A stretch of DNA of 64,000 nucleotides from Clostridium sp. (GTDB taxonomy: Bacteria > Bacillota > Clostridia > Lachnospirales > Lachnospiraceae), in the NCBI GenBank assembly GCA_021770825.1, contig JAETQD010000018.1, positions 1 through 64,000 of the forward strand, given 5' to 3'. Of this stretch, positions 51,592 through 60,042 are shown one piece after another. How positions within the stretch are numbered: position 1 is the stretch's first letter; each line of letters opens with the position of its first letter. The notes beneath the pieces are model-generated. The model made no database searches and was not told the origin of the DNA. It saw nothing but the letters and a program-made list of their open reading frames with translations. The translations under genes and the position numbers were made by a program.

Positions 51592-52845
51592 ATGATTGCA
51601 TATTATAAAATTAACGGACAGATCTGCTTTTCTGACAGGGCAGATCTGCCCTATGAAAAAATTGGGGAGCCGGAAGGGGCAGAAACCCTCACATGGCTCT
51701 TTGACCGGGAACCGGGAAGCTGCCGTGCCTCCTTCCTTGTAAACAGCCAGGCGCTTCTTTCTGCAAAGGAAGAGAGCGTAAGCTGGTTAAATGAAAATGA
51801 GCTGGACGGAAAGGCCTTTGAGGGCGAGCTGCCGGGCTGGGGAAAAGAGCTCATTGCAGCCGGAAAGGTCCGTGCCGTCAATGTTTCCCATCCCCGTTTT
51901 GAGGAAATTCTTTCCTGGAAGCCGATGGAAGGGAAAAAACGTGTTCATGTGCTGGCCATCGGAGATGTGGGAAGTATGCTTTTGACAGGCCTTCATCTTC
52001 TGGGCGGCGATGTGATTTCCAAAATCGGAATCTGTGATATTTCCGATCAGGTGACAGCCAGATGGGAGTTTGAGGAAAACCAGATTGCATATCCCTGGGA
52101 TTATGATGCCCTGCCGGAAGTTGAGGTGGTGACCCAGGAAAACCTGTTTGACTGCGATGTGTTTGTATTTGTGGCCTCCAAGGGCATTCCTCCGGTGGGC
52201 TCCGGCGTCAAGGACGTGCGGATGTACCAGTTTGAAAATAACTCCAAGATCATCGGCCACTATGCAAAGATGGCCAGGGAAAAGCAGTTTAAGGGACTGT
52301 TCTGCGCGGTTTCGGATCCGGTAGACCCATTGGCAAAGACTGCATTCTTAGAAAGCAACAAAAACGAAGCCGGAGAGCTTGATTATATGGGACTTCTTCC
52401 GGAACAGATTCAGGGCTTTGGCCTGGGAGTCATGAACGCCAGAGCGGCTTATTATGCAAAGAGAGACGAGCGGTTTAAACAGTTCTTAACAGAGGGGCGT
52501 TCCTTCGGCCCCCATGGACAGGATTTGGTGATTGCAGATTCCATCGAAAATTACAACGATGCCCTTTCAAAGGAATTGACGGAACTTACAGTGACAGCCA
52601 ACCTGCATATGCGCGCCATCGGTTATAAGCCCTTTGTGGCCCCGGCCTTTTCCTCCGGCGCCCTGTCTATTCTTCTGGCTCTGAGAGGAGAATGGCACTG
52701 CGGTTCCGTGTTCCTGGGCGGTATTTATATGGGAGTGAAGAACCGTTATACAAAGCATGGACTGGAGACGGAAATGCTGCCGCTTCCAGATGCCCTTTAT
52801 GAGCGCATTGTGTTTGCGGAAGAAAACCTGAAAAAGATCGTATAA
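51592..52845 (+). CDS. Atypical lactate/malate dehydrogenase-fold protein
   Basis: 417 residues. The first ~115 (MIAYYKINGQICFSD...) form an extra domain I do not recognise. From about 118 a lactate/malate dehydrogenase Rossmann fold follows: VHVLAIGDVGSMLLTGLHLL, CDIS, VFVFVASKGIPP, AVSDPVDPLA (compare TNPVD) and SFGPHGQDL (compare GEHGDS) with a possible catalytic His. The mobile loop that in real enzymes carries substrate-binding Arg (RKPGMxR) reads GIPPVGSGVKD. A hydroxyacid substrate is thus doubtful. It directly follows the giant gene and is probably its partner. Confidence 0.75.
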   Translation: MIAYYKINGQICFSDRADLPYEKIGEPEGAETLTWLFDREPGSCRASFLVNSQALLSAKEESVSWLNENELDGKAFEGELPGWGKELIAAGKVRAVNVSHPRFEEILSWKPMEGKKRVHVLAIGDVGSMLLTGLHLLGGDVISKIGICDISDQVTARWEFEENQIAYPWDYDALPEVEVVTQENLFDCDVFVFVASKGIPPVGSGVKDVRMYQFENNSKIIGHYAKMAREKQFKGLFCAVSDPVDPLAKTAFLESNKNEAGELDYMGLLPEQIQGFGLGVMNARAAYYAKRDERFKQFLTEGRSFGPHGQDLVIADSIENYNDALSKELTELTVTANLHMRAIGYKPFVAPAFSSGALSILLALRGEWHCGSVFLGGIYMGVKNRYTKHGLETEMLPLPDALYERIVFAEENLKKIV

Positions 52846-52941
52846 TCTTTAAGAAGAAACTTATGAGGGAGCCGGGCAGGTGCCAGACGGTTCCCTCAGC
52901 GGTTTTCCGGGAAGATTTCTGAAAGGAAAGGAAGAGAGTCG

Positions 52942-54048
52942 TTGGAGGAAGAGAAATTACTGGTGATTTACCCTCAAAAGAGGGGAAAGGAAAAAGAGAG
53001 GGAACGGCTGGATGAGATTCTCTCATATGCTCTGGAGAATACTCCGGCAGAAATTTTTGAAGACATGTCGGTGCTCTGGGATGGAGAAAATCAGGAAAAC
53101 GGGTCCCGGAGGTTTGCCGGACGGAGGCTCTTATTTGCGGTTCCTCTGGGAAAGGACGGAGTGAACCGGGGGTATTATGAGGTGTTAGCATGGCTCCGCA
53201 CGGGAGAAAAGGTGCTGGAGGGGGCCGTGGCAGGGCTCATCATTGATGCAGACAGCGAGCTTTATACCAAGGCAGCGGCCAGGGAGCTGGCGGTGGCGGC
53301 CAACCAGGCGGGCTGTGCTTTTGTGGGACGGCCTCTGGTGGAGGGCACCGCATCACTTGATAACTATATTGTCCAGGCGTCAAATATGAAAACGGACCGT
53401 ATGGGGGCCTACAAGAACAGTGCCAGAATTCTGGCGGAGCAGGTGGCTTCGTTTGCGTGGGAGGAAAAGGAACATCCGCATCTTCTGGTTCTGCATGCTT
53501 CCAACCATAAGACCTCCAATACCATGGCCCTCTGGAATGCAGTAAAGGAAAAGCTGGATGGGATTGAGGTGACGGAAATCAATTTAAGGAACGGTACCCT
53601 GGAGGACTGCTCCGGATGTCCCTTCCAGATGTGCCTGCACTTCGGTGAGAGAGGGCAGTGCTTTTACGGCGGAGCCATGGTGGACGATGTGTACCCGGCT
53701 GTCAGACGGGCAGACGGAATTCTGCTTTTATGTCCCAACTACAACGATGCCCTTTCTGCCAATATGACAGCCTTTATCAACCGCCTCACTGCGCTGTTCA
53801 GGACCACAAGGTTTTATGACAAGGCCCTGTTTGCCATCATTGTGTCAGGGTATTCGGGAAGTGATTTGATTGCAGGACAGTTGGTGACAGCGCTCAACAT
53901 GAATAAAACCTTTTATCTTCCGGGGAACTTCTGCATGATGGAAACAGGAAACAGTCCTGGGTCCGCAATGAAGGCCCCGGGAATCTCCGGGCGGATAGAA
54001 GAATTTGCCCGGAAAGTGCGGAAAACTTTGTTAAAAGAAAATGCATGA
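52942..54048 (+). CDS. Flavodoxin-fold NAD(P)H-dependent reductase with N-terminal domain
   Basis: 368 residues. An N-terminal region (1-165) of unknown kind, with LLFAVPLGKDGVNRGYYEVL and AGLIIDADSELYTKAAARELA, is followed by a flavodoxin-like FMN reductase domain (about 175-368): LLVLHASNHKTSNTMALW, a CSGCPFQMC cluster and LLLCPNYNDALSANMTAFINR. The start is a TTG with GGAAAGGAAG upstream; no ATG lies near, so TTG is likely. The gap of 96 bases to the previous gene contains a GAGGGA-TCCCTC hairpin without T-run. It is the third gene of the unusual cluster. Confidence 0.75.
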   Translation: MEEEKLLVIYPQKRGKEKERERLDEILSYALENTPAEIFEDMSVLWDGENQENGSRRFAGRRLLFAVPLGKDGVNRGYYEVLAWLRTGEKVLEGAVAGLIIDADSELYTKAAARELAVAANQAGCAFVGRPLVEGTASLDNYIVQASNMKTDRMGAYKNSARILAEQVASFAWEEKEHPHLLVLHASNHKTSNTMALWNAVKEKLDGIEVTEINLRNGTLEDCSGCPFQMCLHFGERGQCFYGGAMVDDVYPAVRRADGILLLCPNYNDALSANMTAFINRLTALFRTTRFYDKALFAIIVSGYSGSDLIAGQLVTALNMNKTFYLPGNFCMMETGNSPGSAMKAPGISGRIEEFARKVRKTLLKENA

Positions 54049-54068
54049 AAATTTTGATACTTTAATAT

Positions 54069-54129
54069 ATTGCAACATTGATGGGGGAAAATTAAAGAGA
54101 AAGAACAAATAATTTTTAAATGTTGCAAT
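54069..54129. promoter_or_regulatory. Long-range inverted repeat at the TAXI promoter
   Basis: ATTGCAACATT (54069-54079) and AATGTTGCAAT (54119-54129) are perfect inverted copies with centres 50 bases apart; the second covers the -35 box. This layout fits a regulator that binds two distant half or full sites and loops the DNA. Confidence 0.55.
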
Positions 54130-54151
54130 CTTTAAATATATATTGTATAAT
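54123..54151 (+). promoter_or_regulatory. Promoter of the TAXI-TRAP operon
   Basis: TTGCAA (54123-54128) and TATAAT (54146-54151), spacer 17 bases. Confidence 0.8.
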
Positions 54152-54209
54152 GCAATTAACAGTTCCCTTTGTTATGAAAGTAACAAAGAATAAAAAGGAG
54201 GTAGTTTTT

Positions 54210-55253
54210 ATGAAAAAGCAAATTTCGGTATTAGCAGCTATGGCTCTTAGCTGTGCAATGGTTTTAACCGCCTGCTCCAGCAAGCCGGCTGAAACAGCAG
54301 CCCCGGCCGCAGAGACAACCGCAGCCCAGGCAGCAGCAGAAACAACAGCAGCTCCGGCCGCTCCCAGCGGTGACGCAGTGAAGATGACAATGGGTACCGG
54401 CGGAACAACTGGTACATATTATGCATTCGGCGGCGTTATTGCCAATGTATTAAATGCTAAGAACATCGGTGTTAATATCAACGTACAGTCCACAGGTGCT
54501 TCCAAGGCTAACATTTACCTCGTAAACGACGGTGAGGCTGACCTTGCTATCGTACAGAACGACGTTATGGACTATGCCTATAACGGAACAGACCTTTTCG
54601 CAGAAGAGGGCGCAGCAACTGAGTTCTCTACCGTTGCAGCTCTTTACGCTGAGGTTTGCCAGGTTGTATCCACAGGCGATATCAAATCCATCGAAGACTT
54701 AAAGGGTAAGAGAGTTTCCGTTGGTGACGCAGGATCCGGTGTTGAATTCAATGCCCGCCAGATTCTTGAAGCTTACGGTATCAGCTTTGACGATATCCAG
54801 GTAAATAACCTTGGCTTCGGTGATTCCGCAGACGCATTAAAAGATGGTAAGATCGATGCATTCTTCTGTACAGCAGGCGCTCCTACAACCGCTATCGTAG
54901 AGCTTGCTACCACCAACAGCATCAACCTTCTTGAAATTGATGATGAGCATGCAGCAGCTCTTGCTGAAGCACATCCGTTCTATACAACATACCCGATTCC
55001 GGGCGGCTCCTACAAGGGTGTTGACAATGATGTTCAGACCGTTGCCATCAAGGCTACTCTGATCTGCTCCCCGAGCCTTTCCGAGGATACAGTTTACAAC
55101 CTGACAAAGGCTATCTTTGACAACCAGAGCGAAATCGCTGCTGCACATGCAAAGGGCGAAGAGTTAAGTCTGGAATACGCTGTAAGCGGTATCTCTGTTC
55201 CGTTCCATCCGGGTGCTGAAAAGTACTTCAAGGAAGTTGGAGCAATTAAGTAA
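54210..55253 (+). CDS. TAXI-family TRAP transporter solute-binding lipoprotein
   Basis: The 347-residue lipoprotein has signal MKKQISVLAAMALSCAMVLTAC with the lipobox Cys, then a Thr/Ala/Glu/Pro-rich linker to about residue 58, then the TAXI fold: MTMGTGGTTGTYYAFGGVIA, STGASKANIYLVNDGEADLAIVQNDV, GKRVSVGDAGSGVEFNARQIL. It captures a solute, often glutamate or another carboxylate in this family, for the permease two genes downstream. The start at 54210 follows AAGGAGG; upstream in-frame codons lie in the promoter. Confidence 0.93.
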   Translation: MKKQISVLAAMALSCAMVLTACSSKPAETAAPAAETTAAQAAAETTAAPAAPSGDAVKMTMGTGGTTGTYYAFGGVIANVLNAKNIGVNINVQSTGASKANIYLVNDGEADLAIVQNDVMDYAYNGTDLFAEEGAATEFSTVAALYAEVCQVVSTGDIKSIEDLKGKRVSVGDAGSGVEFNARQILEAYGISFDDIQVNNLGFGDSADALKDGKIDAFFCTAGAPTTAIVELATTNSINLLEIDDEHAAALAEAHPFYTTYPIPGGSYKGVDNDVQTVAIKATLICSPSLSEDTVYNLTKAIFDNQSEIAAAHAKGEELSLEYAVSGISVPFHPGAEKYFKEVGAIK

Positions 55254-55258
55254 TAACC

Positions 55259-55750
55259 TTGAAAAACAAGAAAATAAAAATCCTGGCAATGGCTGCAATA
55301 ATCATGGCTATTATTGCAGCCATTGTAACAGTTACCCTCAGAAGCGGAGACTATCTGGTCTTAAGGAACGGGGACACCAAAGAAGAATATGCCCGCTTCC
55401 GCGTCTCGGAGGGGGATGAGTTTTCCGTCATGTTTATCCATTCCGTAAATCAATATCCGCTGACGGATGTCTATGAGATCAGGGATCATAAGATTTACGT
55501 GGTGCGTACCATCTATTACAATTTTGGCGCAGGAGTACAGACGGAGATCGAAGAGGGGCAAAAGCTGGAAATTGGAGAGAACGGGGAGATGATCGTTTCC
55601 GGATTTAACCGGGAAATGCCGTTTCTTTCCTATATCGTAGGCACGGTTTCCGACCATACGCTTACGATTCATGGGGATGAAATCAGTTTAAGGGAGCTCT
55701 GCGGGCGAAACAGCAAGGTGGAGTTTTCCTGTGAACATAAATTCTTTTGA
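55259..55750 (+). CDS. DUF1850 domain protein of the TAXI-TRAP operon
   Basis: The 163-residue protein has one N-terminal membrane segment (about 8-27, IKILAMAAIIMAIIAAIVTV) and an extracytoplasmic domain with FIHSVNQYPLTDVYEI, typical of DUF1850. Such genes often lie between TAXI binding proteins and fused permeases, as here. A TTG at 55259 is the only start keeping the positive residues before the membrane helix. Its role in transport is unproven. Confidence 0.85.
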   Translation: MKNKKIKILAMAAIIMAIIAAIVTVTLRSGDYLVLRNGDTKEEYARFRVSEGDEFSVMFIHSVNQYPLTDVYEIRDHKIYVVRTIYYNFGAGVQTEIEEGQKLEIGENGEMIVSGFNREMPFLSYIVGTVSDHTLTIHGDEISLRELCGRNSKVEFSCEHKFF

Positions 55751-55771
55751 GCAGACTAGGAGGGGTATGAT

Positions 55772-57751
55772 ATGGCAGAAAACGAGAAGATGAAAGTGAA
55801 CACAGCTCCGGAGATAGATACCAGTACCGGAACTGCCGAAGATGTGGAAGCCATAATGAAAAAGTATGACAGAGAGTCAAATACCCGTATCTGGGAAGGG
55901 ACACCAAAGATGGTAATCCGCTATCTTCTGGCTGCCTTCGCATTACTGATGGTGTATATGAACCTGTTTGCAAACTGGGATGAGCGTGTGCGCCGTTCCC
56001 TGTTTGTGGGCCTTGTGATTATTCTGTCTTTCCTTGTTTATCCGGCAAAAAAGGGAAATTCCAAGAAGAACCATGTCCCGATCTATGACATTATTTTAAT
56101 GGTCATTGGTGCCGGAGCGTATTTTTATTTTGTAATCAACTTTAAGACGATTATCGGTCATGCAACCCGTATCAGCCAGATGGAAGTAATCGTCGGCGTG
56201 ATCGGCATTCTGGTTCTGGCCGAGACCTGCCGCCGCGTGGTTGGTATTCCGATTCTGTGTGTGGCCAGTGTTTTCGTTTTATATGCGTTCTATACCGGAC
56301 TGGATGCAGGAAGAGCATTCAATGCCGTTTTAAAATCCGTTGTTTATAACCTGTTTTATACAACCGGCGGTGTAATCGGAACTCCCATTGGTGTTTGTTC
56401 CACATATATCGCACTGTTTATCCTATTCGGTGCCTTCCTTGAGGCGACGGGTATTTCCGAGTTCTTTATCCAGCTTGCCAACTCCCTGGCAGGTGCTTCC
56501 ACAGGCGGACCTGCAAAGGTAGCCGTTATCTCCTCCGCTCTCTGCGGTATGGTATCCGGAAGCTCCGTTGGTAATACCGTTACAACCGGTTCCGTTACGA
56601 TTCCTCTTATGAAGAAGACCGGATATCAGGGTGAGTTCGCAGGCGCCGTTGAGGCTGCTGCCTCCACCGGAGGACAGATCATGCCGCCCATCATGGGTGC
56701 TGCTGCATTCCTGATGGCAGAAATGGTAGGCGTTCAGTACGGTGAAATTGCCATGCGTGCAATTTTCCCGGCTCTGCTTTACTTCACAGGTATTTTCATT
56801 ACGGTACATCTGGAAGCAAAGAGACTGGGCTTAAAGGGTATTCCGAAGGATGAGCTTCCGAAATTTATTCCGCTGTTCATCAAACAGGGATATCTGCTGA
56901 TTCCGCTGGTGGCTCTGGTTGCAATGGTTATGATGGGATATACCATGTCCCGTTCGGCTGTTATTGCCACTATCCTTGCAATCCTTGTGAGCATGCCGAA
57001 CAAGGAGACCAGAATGAATCCCACAAGATTCATAAATGCTCTGGAAACAGGCGGTAAGAATACACTTTCCGTTGCCGTTGCCTGCGGTGTTGCAGGTATC
57101 ATCGCCGGAGTTGTTACCATGACAGGTCTTGGACAGATCCTGATTTCCGCAATCGTAGGCGTTGCCGGAGACCGCGTAATCGTTGCTCTGTTCCTCACCA
57201 TGCTTACCTGTATCGTACTTGGTATGGGCGTTCCGACCACAGCCAACTACATTATCATGGCTACCACCTGCGCTCCCATTCTTGTAAATGGTATGGGAAT
57301 CAACAAGATCGCAGCCAACATGTTCGTATTCTACTTTGGTATCGTTGCTGATATCACACCGCCGGTTGCTCTGGCAGCTTATGCAGGCTCTGCAATTGCC
57401 AAGTCCAACCCGATGAAGACGGCTCTCAATGCATCCCGTCTTGCCATTGCGGCATTCATCGTGCCTTATATCTTCGCCTTTGATCCGGCAATGTTATTTA
57501 TTGACACAGGCGTTCTGGGTGTAGTTACCATCGTAATCACTTCCTTAATCGGTCTGTTCGGTGTTGCCGGAGGTCTGGAGGGATACATGTTTGCAAACAT
57601 GAATGTCATCCAGAGAGTCATGGCTATCGTTGGAGGCCTTTGCATGCTGATTCCTGGCACTGTGACCGATATTGTCGGTATCGTGCTGGTAGGCGGTTCT
57701 GCACTCTGGCAGATTACTGAGAGTAAGAAGGCAGCAGGAAAAGCAAAATAA
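55772..57751 (+). CDS. TRAP transporter fused permease (4TM/12TM)
   Basis: The 659-residue membrane protein joins the small (DctQ-like) and large (DctM-like) TRAP subunits, as in all TAXI systems. After a hydrophilic N-terminus (1-50) come about 16 to 18 helices. DctM signatures are SSALCGMVSGSSVGNTVTTGSVTIPLMKKTGY and the repeated half near GMGVPTTANYIIMATTCAPIL. Transport is driven by an ion gradient. The start follows AGGAGG. Confidence 0.94.
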   Translation: MAENEKMKVNTAPEIDTSTGTAEDVEAIMKKYDRESNTRIWEGTPKMVIRYLLAAFALLMVYMNLFANWDERVRRSLFVGLVIILSFLVYPAKKGNSKKNHVPIYDIILMVIGAGAYFYFVINFKTIIGHATRISQMEVIVGVIGILVLAETCRRVVGIPILCVASVFVLYAFYTGLDAGRAFNAVLKSVVYNLFYTTGGVIGTPIGVCSTYIALFILFGAFLEATGISEFFIQLANSLAGASTGGPAKVAVISSALCGMVSGSSVGNTVTTGSVTIPLMKKTGYQGEFAGAVEAAASTGGQIMPPIMGAAAFLMAEMVGVQYGEIAMRAIFPALLYFTGIFITVHLEAKRLGLKGIPKDELPKFIPLFIKQGYLLIPLVALVAMVMMGYTMSRSAVIATILAILVSMPNKETRMNPTRFINALETGGKNTLSVAVACGVAGIIAGVVTMTGLGQILISAIVGVAGDRVIVALFLTMLTCIVLGMGVPTTANYIIMATTCAPILVNGMGINKIAANMFVFYFGIVADITPPVALAAYAGSAIAKSNPMKTALNASRLAIAAFIVPYIFAFDPAMLFIDTGVLGVVTIVITSLIGLFGVAGGLEGYMFANMNVIQRVMAIVGGLCMLIPGTVTDIVGIVLVGGSALWQITESKKAAGKAK

Positions 57752-57765
57752 AAGAACAGATACGA

Positions 57766-57803
57766 GCCGGGCATTTCCGCTTATGGAAATGCCCGGCTTT
57801 TTG
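57766..57803 (+). terminator. Terminator of the TAXI-TRAP operon
   Basis: GCCGGGCATTTCC pairs perfectly with GGAAATGCCCGGC, followed by TTTTTG. Confidence 0.92.
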
Positions 57804-59702
57804 TTACAGAAACATTGACAGTACAGAAGAGGCGAGAATACAGAGAATGACTCCAATAATGGTTGGAAGCAGGAAGGCGATGATGGTCCATTTGACACTT
57901 CCTGTTTCTTTTTTTATGGTCAGGCAGGTGGTAGAGCAGGGCCAGTGGAACAGGGAAAAGATGGCCATGCAGACTGCAGTTTTTACGGTCCATCCGTGGG
58001 CGGTTAAGAGGGACAAAAGGGCTTTCGTATCGTCCATCTCCACCAGATAGCCCGTCTGAAGGTAGGCCATCAGGATAATGGGAAGTACGATTTCGTTGGC
58101 CGGGAAGCCCAGCAAAAAGGCCATAAGAATGATTCCGTCAAGGCCCATGAGCCGTCCCAGTGGGTCCAGAAAGCCGGAAATATAAAGAAGCAGGCTGGTA
58201 TCTTTGACGGTGATATTGGCAAGCAGCCAGATCAAAAGTCCTGCCGGGGCAGCCACTGCCACGGCGCGGCCCAGAACAAAGAGAGTCCGGTCAAAGATGG
58301 AACGGACAATGACCTTTCCCACCTGGGGAGGACGGTAGGGAGGAAGCTCCAGGGTGAAGGAGGACGGAACCCCCTTTAACAGTGTGCGTGATAAGACCCA
58401 GGAAGCCCCCAGGGTGGCAAAAATACCAGAGAGAATGAATCCGGTGAGAAGGAATGCCGTCAGCAGGGAGGCAGGAATCCGGGCGGTCATGGCCATACCT
58501 GCATTGCCCATGAAAAACAGGGAGATCATGGTGAGAAGCAGAGGGAAGCGGCCATTGCAGGGAACCAGACTGTTGGTTAAAATGGCGATAAGCCGTTCCC
58601 TTGGAGAGTCGATGATGCGGCAGCCCACGACTCCGGCGGCGTTGCACCCCAGTCCCATGGCCATGGTGAGGCACTGCTTTCCGCAGGCCTTGCATTTATG
58701 GAAGGCGCCGTCCATGTTGTAGGCAATTCTTGGCAGATAGCCCAGGTCCTCCAGCAGAGTAAACAGCGGAAAAAAGATAGCCATGGGCGGCAGCATCACG
58801 GAAACAATCCAGGCCACAACCCGGTAAACACCGTAAACAGCGGCTCCCATGAACCACTGGGGGAGCCTGGCAGCCTGGCAGAGCATCACCAGCTTTTCCT
58901 CCAGATGGAAAAACAGGTTCCACAAAAGAGCAGACGGGTAGTTGGCCCCTGTGATGGTGAGCCAGAAAATTCCCACCAGAAGCAAACACATGAGGAGACT
59001 TCCGCTTACGGGGCCTGTCAGGATGCGGTCCAGCCGTTCTTCTCTTGTCCTGTAATCTTTTTTACTGTAAGTAACGGCCATGGCGGCCAAATCACTGGGG
59101 GAAAAGTCCTCCGGATATTTCCTGTATTCCGGCTCCATGGAACAGGAAGAGAAAAAAGGGCAGGCTCCGCAGGAGCAATGGTTCGGGGAGGGAGACGGCT
59201 TTACCAGGGCCTTTTTTAGCTGGTCCAGGCCATTCTTTTTTCTGGCACAGCAGGGGACCGCCGGAATTCCAAGCTCCCTTTCCAGCGCGGGGAAATTTAC
59301 CAGAATCCCTTTTTTGGCGGCTTCGTCACAGAGATTCACACAGAGAATTATCTGGGGGATTTCGGGCTCCGGGCGGTCTTCGATGAGTCCGGTGGCCTGC
59401 CGCAAAAGATGAAGTCCCCGTTCCAGGCAGGTGGCATCGCAGACCAAAAGCAAATATTCATAAGCTTCGTCCCGGATGAAGTTCCTGGTGAGGGCTTCTT
59501 CGGCAGAGCGGACGTCAAAGGAGTAGATTCCGGGAAGGTCCACAATGGAAAATCCGTGGTCTTCTACGGAAAAATATCCGGTGGTACAGGAAACTGTGAC
59601 TCCGGCCCAGTTTCCCGTGTGCTGGTGCAAATTGGTGAGGGCGTTGAAAATCGTACTTTTTCCCACGTTGGGGTTGCCAACTAGGGCGATACGCCGCTTC
59701 AT
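57804..59702 (-). CDS. feoB: Ferrous iron transport protein B
   Basis: FeoB imports Fe(II). The N-terminal G domain has GNPNVGKST, the switch region and DLPGIYSF, and NLCD for guanine. After it comes a soluble region with a cysteine cluster CSCGACPFFSSC (about 190-202), not a standard FeoB feature in my knowledge. The membrane part carries the gate motifs CKACGKQCLTMAMGLGCNAAGVVGC and NSLVPCNGRFPLL. With 632 residues it is shorter than E. coli FeoB (773). Its start overlaps the feoA stop in an ATGA junction. Confidence 0.95.
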   Translation of the reverse strand: MKRRIALVGNPNVGKSTIFNALTNLHQHTGNWAGVTVSCTTGYFSVEDHGFSIVDLPGIYSFDVRSAEEALTRNFIRDEAYEYLLLVCDATCLERGLHLLRQATGLIEDRPEPEIPQIILCVNLCDEAAKKGILVNFPALERELGIPAVPCCARKKNGLDQLKKALVKPSPSPNHCSCGACPFFSSCSMEPEYRKYPEDFSPSDLAAMAVTYSKKDYRTREERLDRILTGPVSGSLLMCLLLVGIFWLTITGANYPSALLWNLFFHLEEKLVMLCQAARLPQWFMGAAVYGVYRVVAWIVSVMLPPMAIFFPLFTLLEDLGYLPRIAYNMDGAFHKCKACGKQCLTMAMGLGCNAAGVVGCRIIDSPRERLIAILTNSLVPCNGRFPLLLTMISLFFMGNAGMAMTARIPASLLTAFLLTGFILSGIFATLGASWVLSRTLLKGVPSSFTLELPPYRPPQVGKVIVRSIFDRTLFVLGRAVAVAAPAGLLIWLLANITVKDTSLLLYISGFLDPLGRLMGLDGIILMAFLLGFPANEIVLPIILMAYLQTGYLVEMDDTKALLSLLTAHGWTVKTAVCMAIFSLFHWPCSTTCLTIKKETGSVKWTIIAFLLPTIIGVILCILASSVLSMFL

Positions 59703-59947
59703 GGCTGCACCCCGCCGCGAAGCTCCTGGACTATGATCAGGCGGCTGTCCTCACGTCTCAAGGCAATGACAGCATTTCTTACCAGGTAGGCGGCAATGTT
59801 CTTTTTCTTCTTCTGTAATACACAGGAAATCACGGCGCCTGGTTCAAAGCCCAGGTCCATGAGGCGCCCGGCCATGAGACCTTCATTGGCCAGGCAGATG
59901 ATTTTTGCAGTTTCACCGGGAGTTATATCACATAATGGAAGTACCAT
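59699..59947 (-). CDS. feoA: Ferrous iron transport protein A
   Basis: The 82-residue SH3-like protein assists FeoB. LPLCDITPGETAKI and AGRLMDLGFEPGAVISC are characteristic. It contains a run of five Lys (KKKKK) in its middle. The ribosome site is weak (GAGTG). It lies 95 bases downstream of sfsA on the same strand. Confidence 0.92.
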   Translation of the reverse strand: MVLPLCDITPGETAKIICLANEGLMAGRLMDLGFEPGAVISCVLQKKKKNIAAYLVRNAVIALRREDSRLIIVQELRGGVQP

Positions 59948-60042
59948 GAAATCACTCGCTCGCAGGTTGCTTATGAATGAGATATGAGGAAAGACGGGGA
60001 ATGGTGCATGGACCAGACGGGGCAGACGGACCTGGCACTGGG

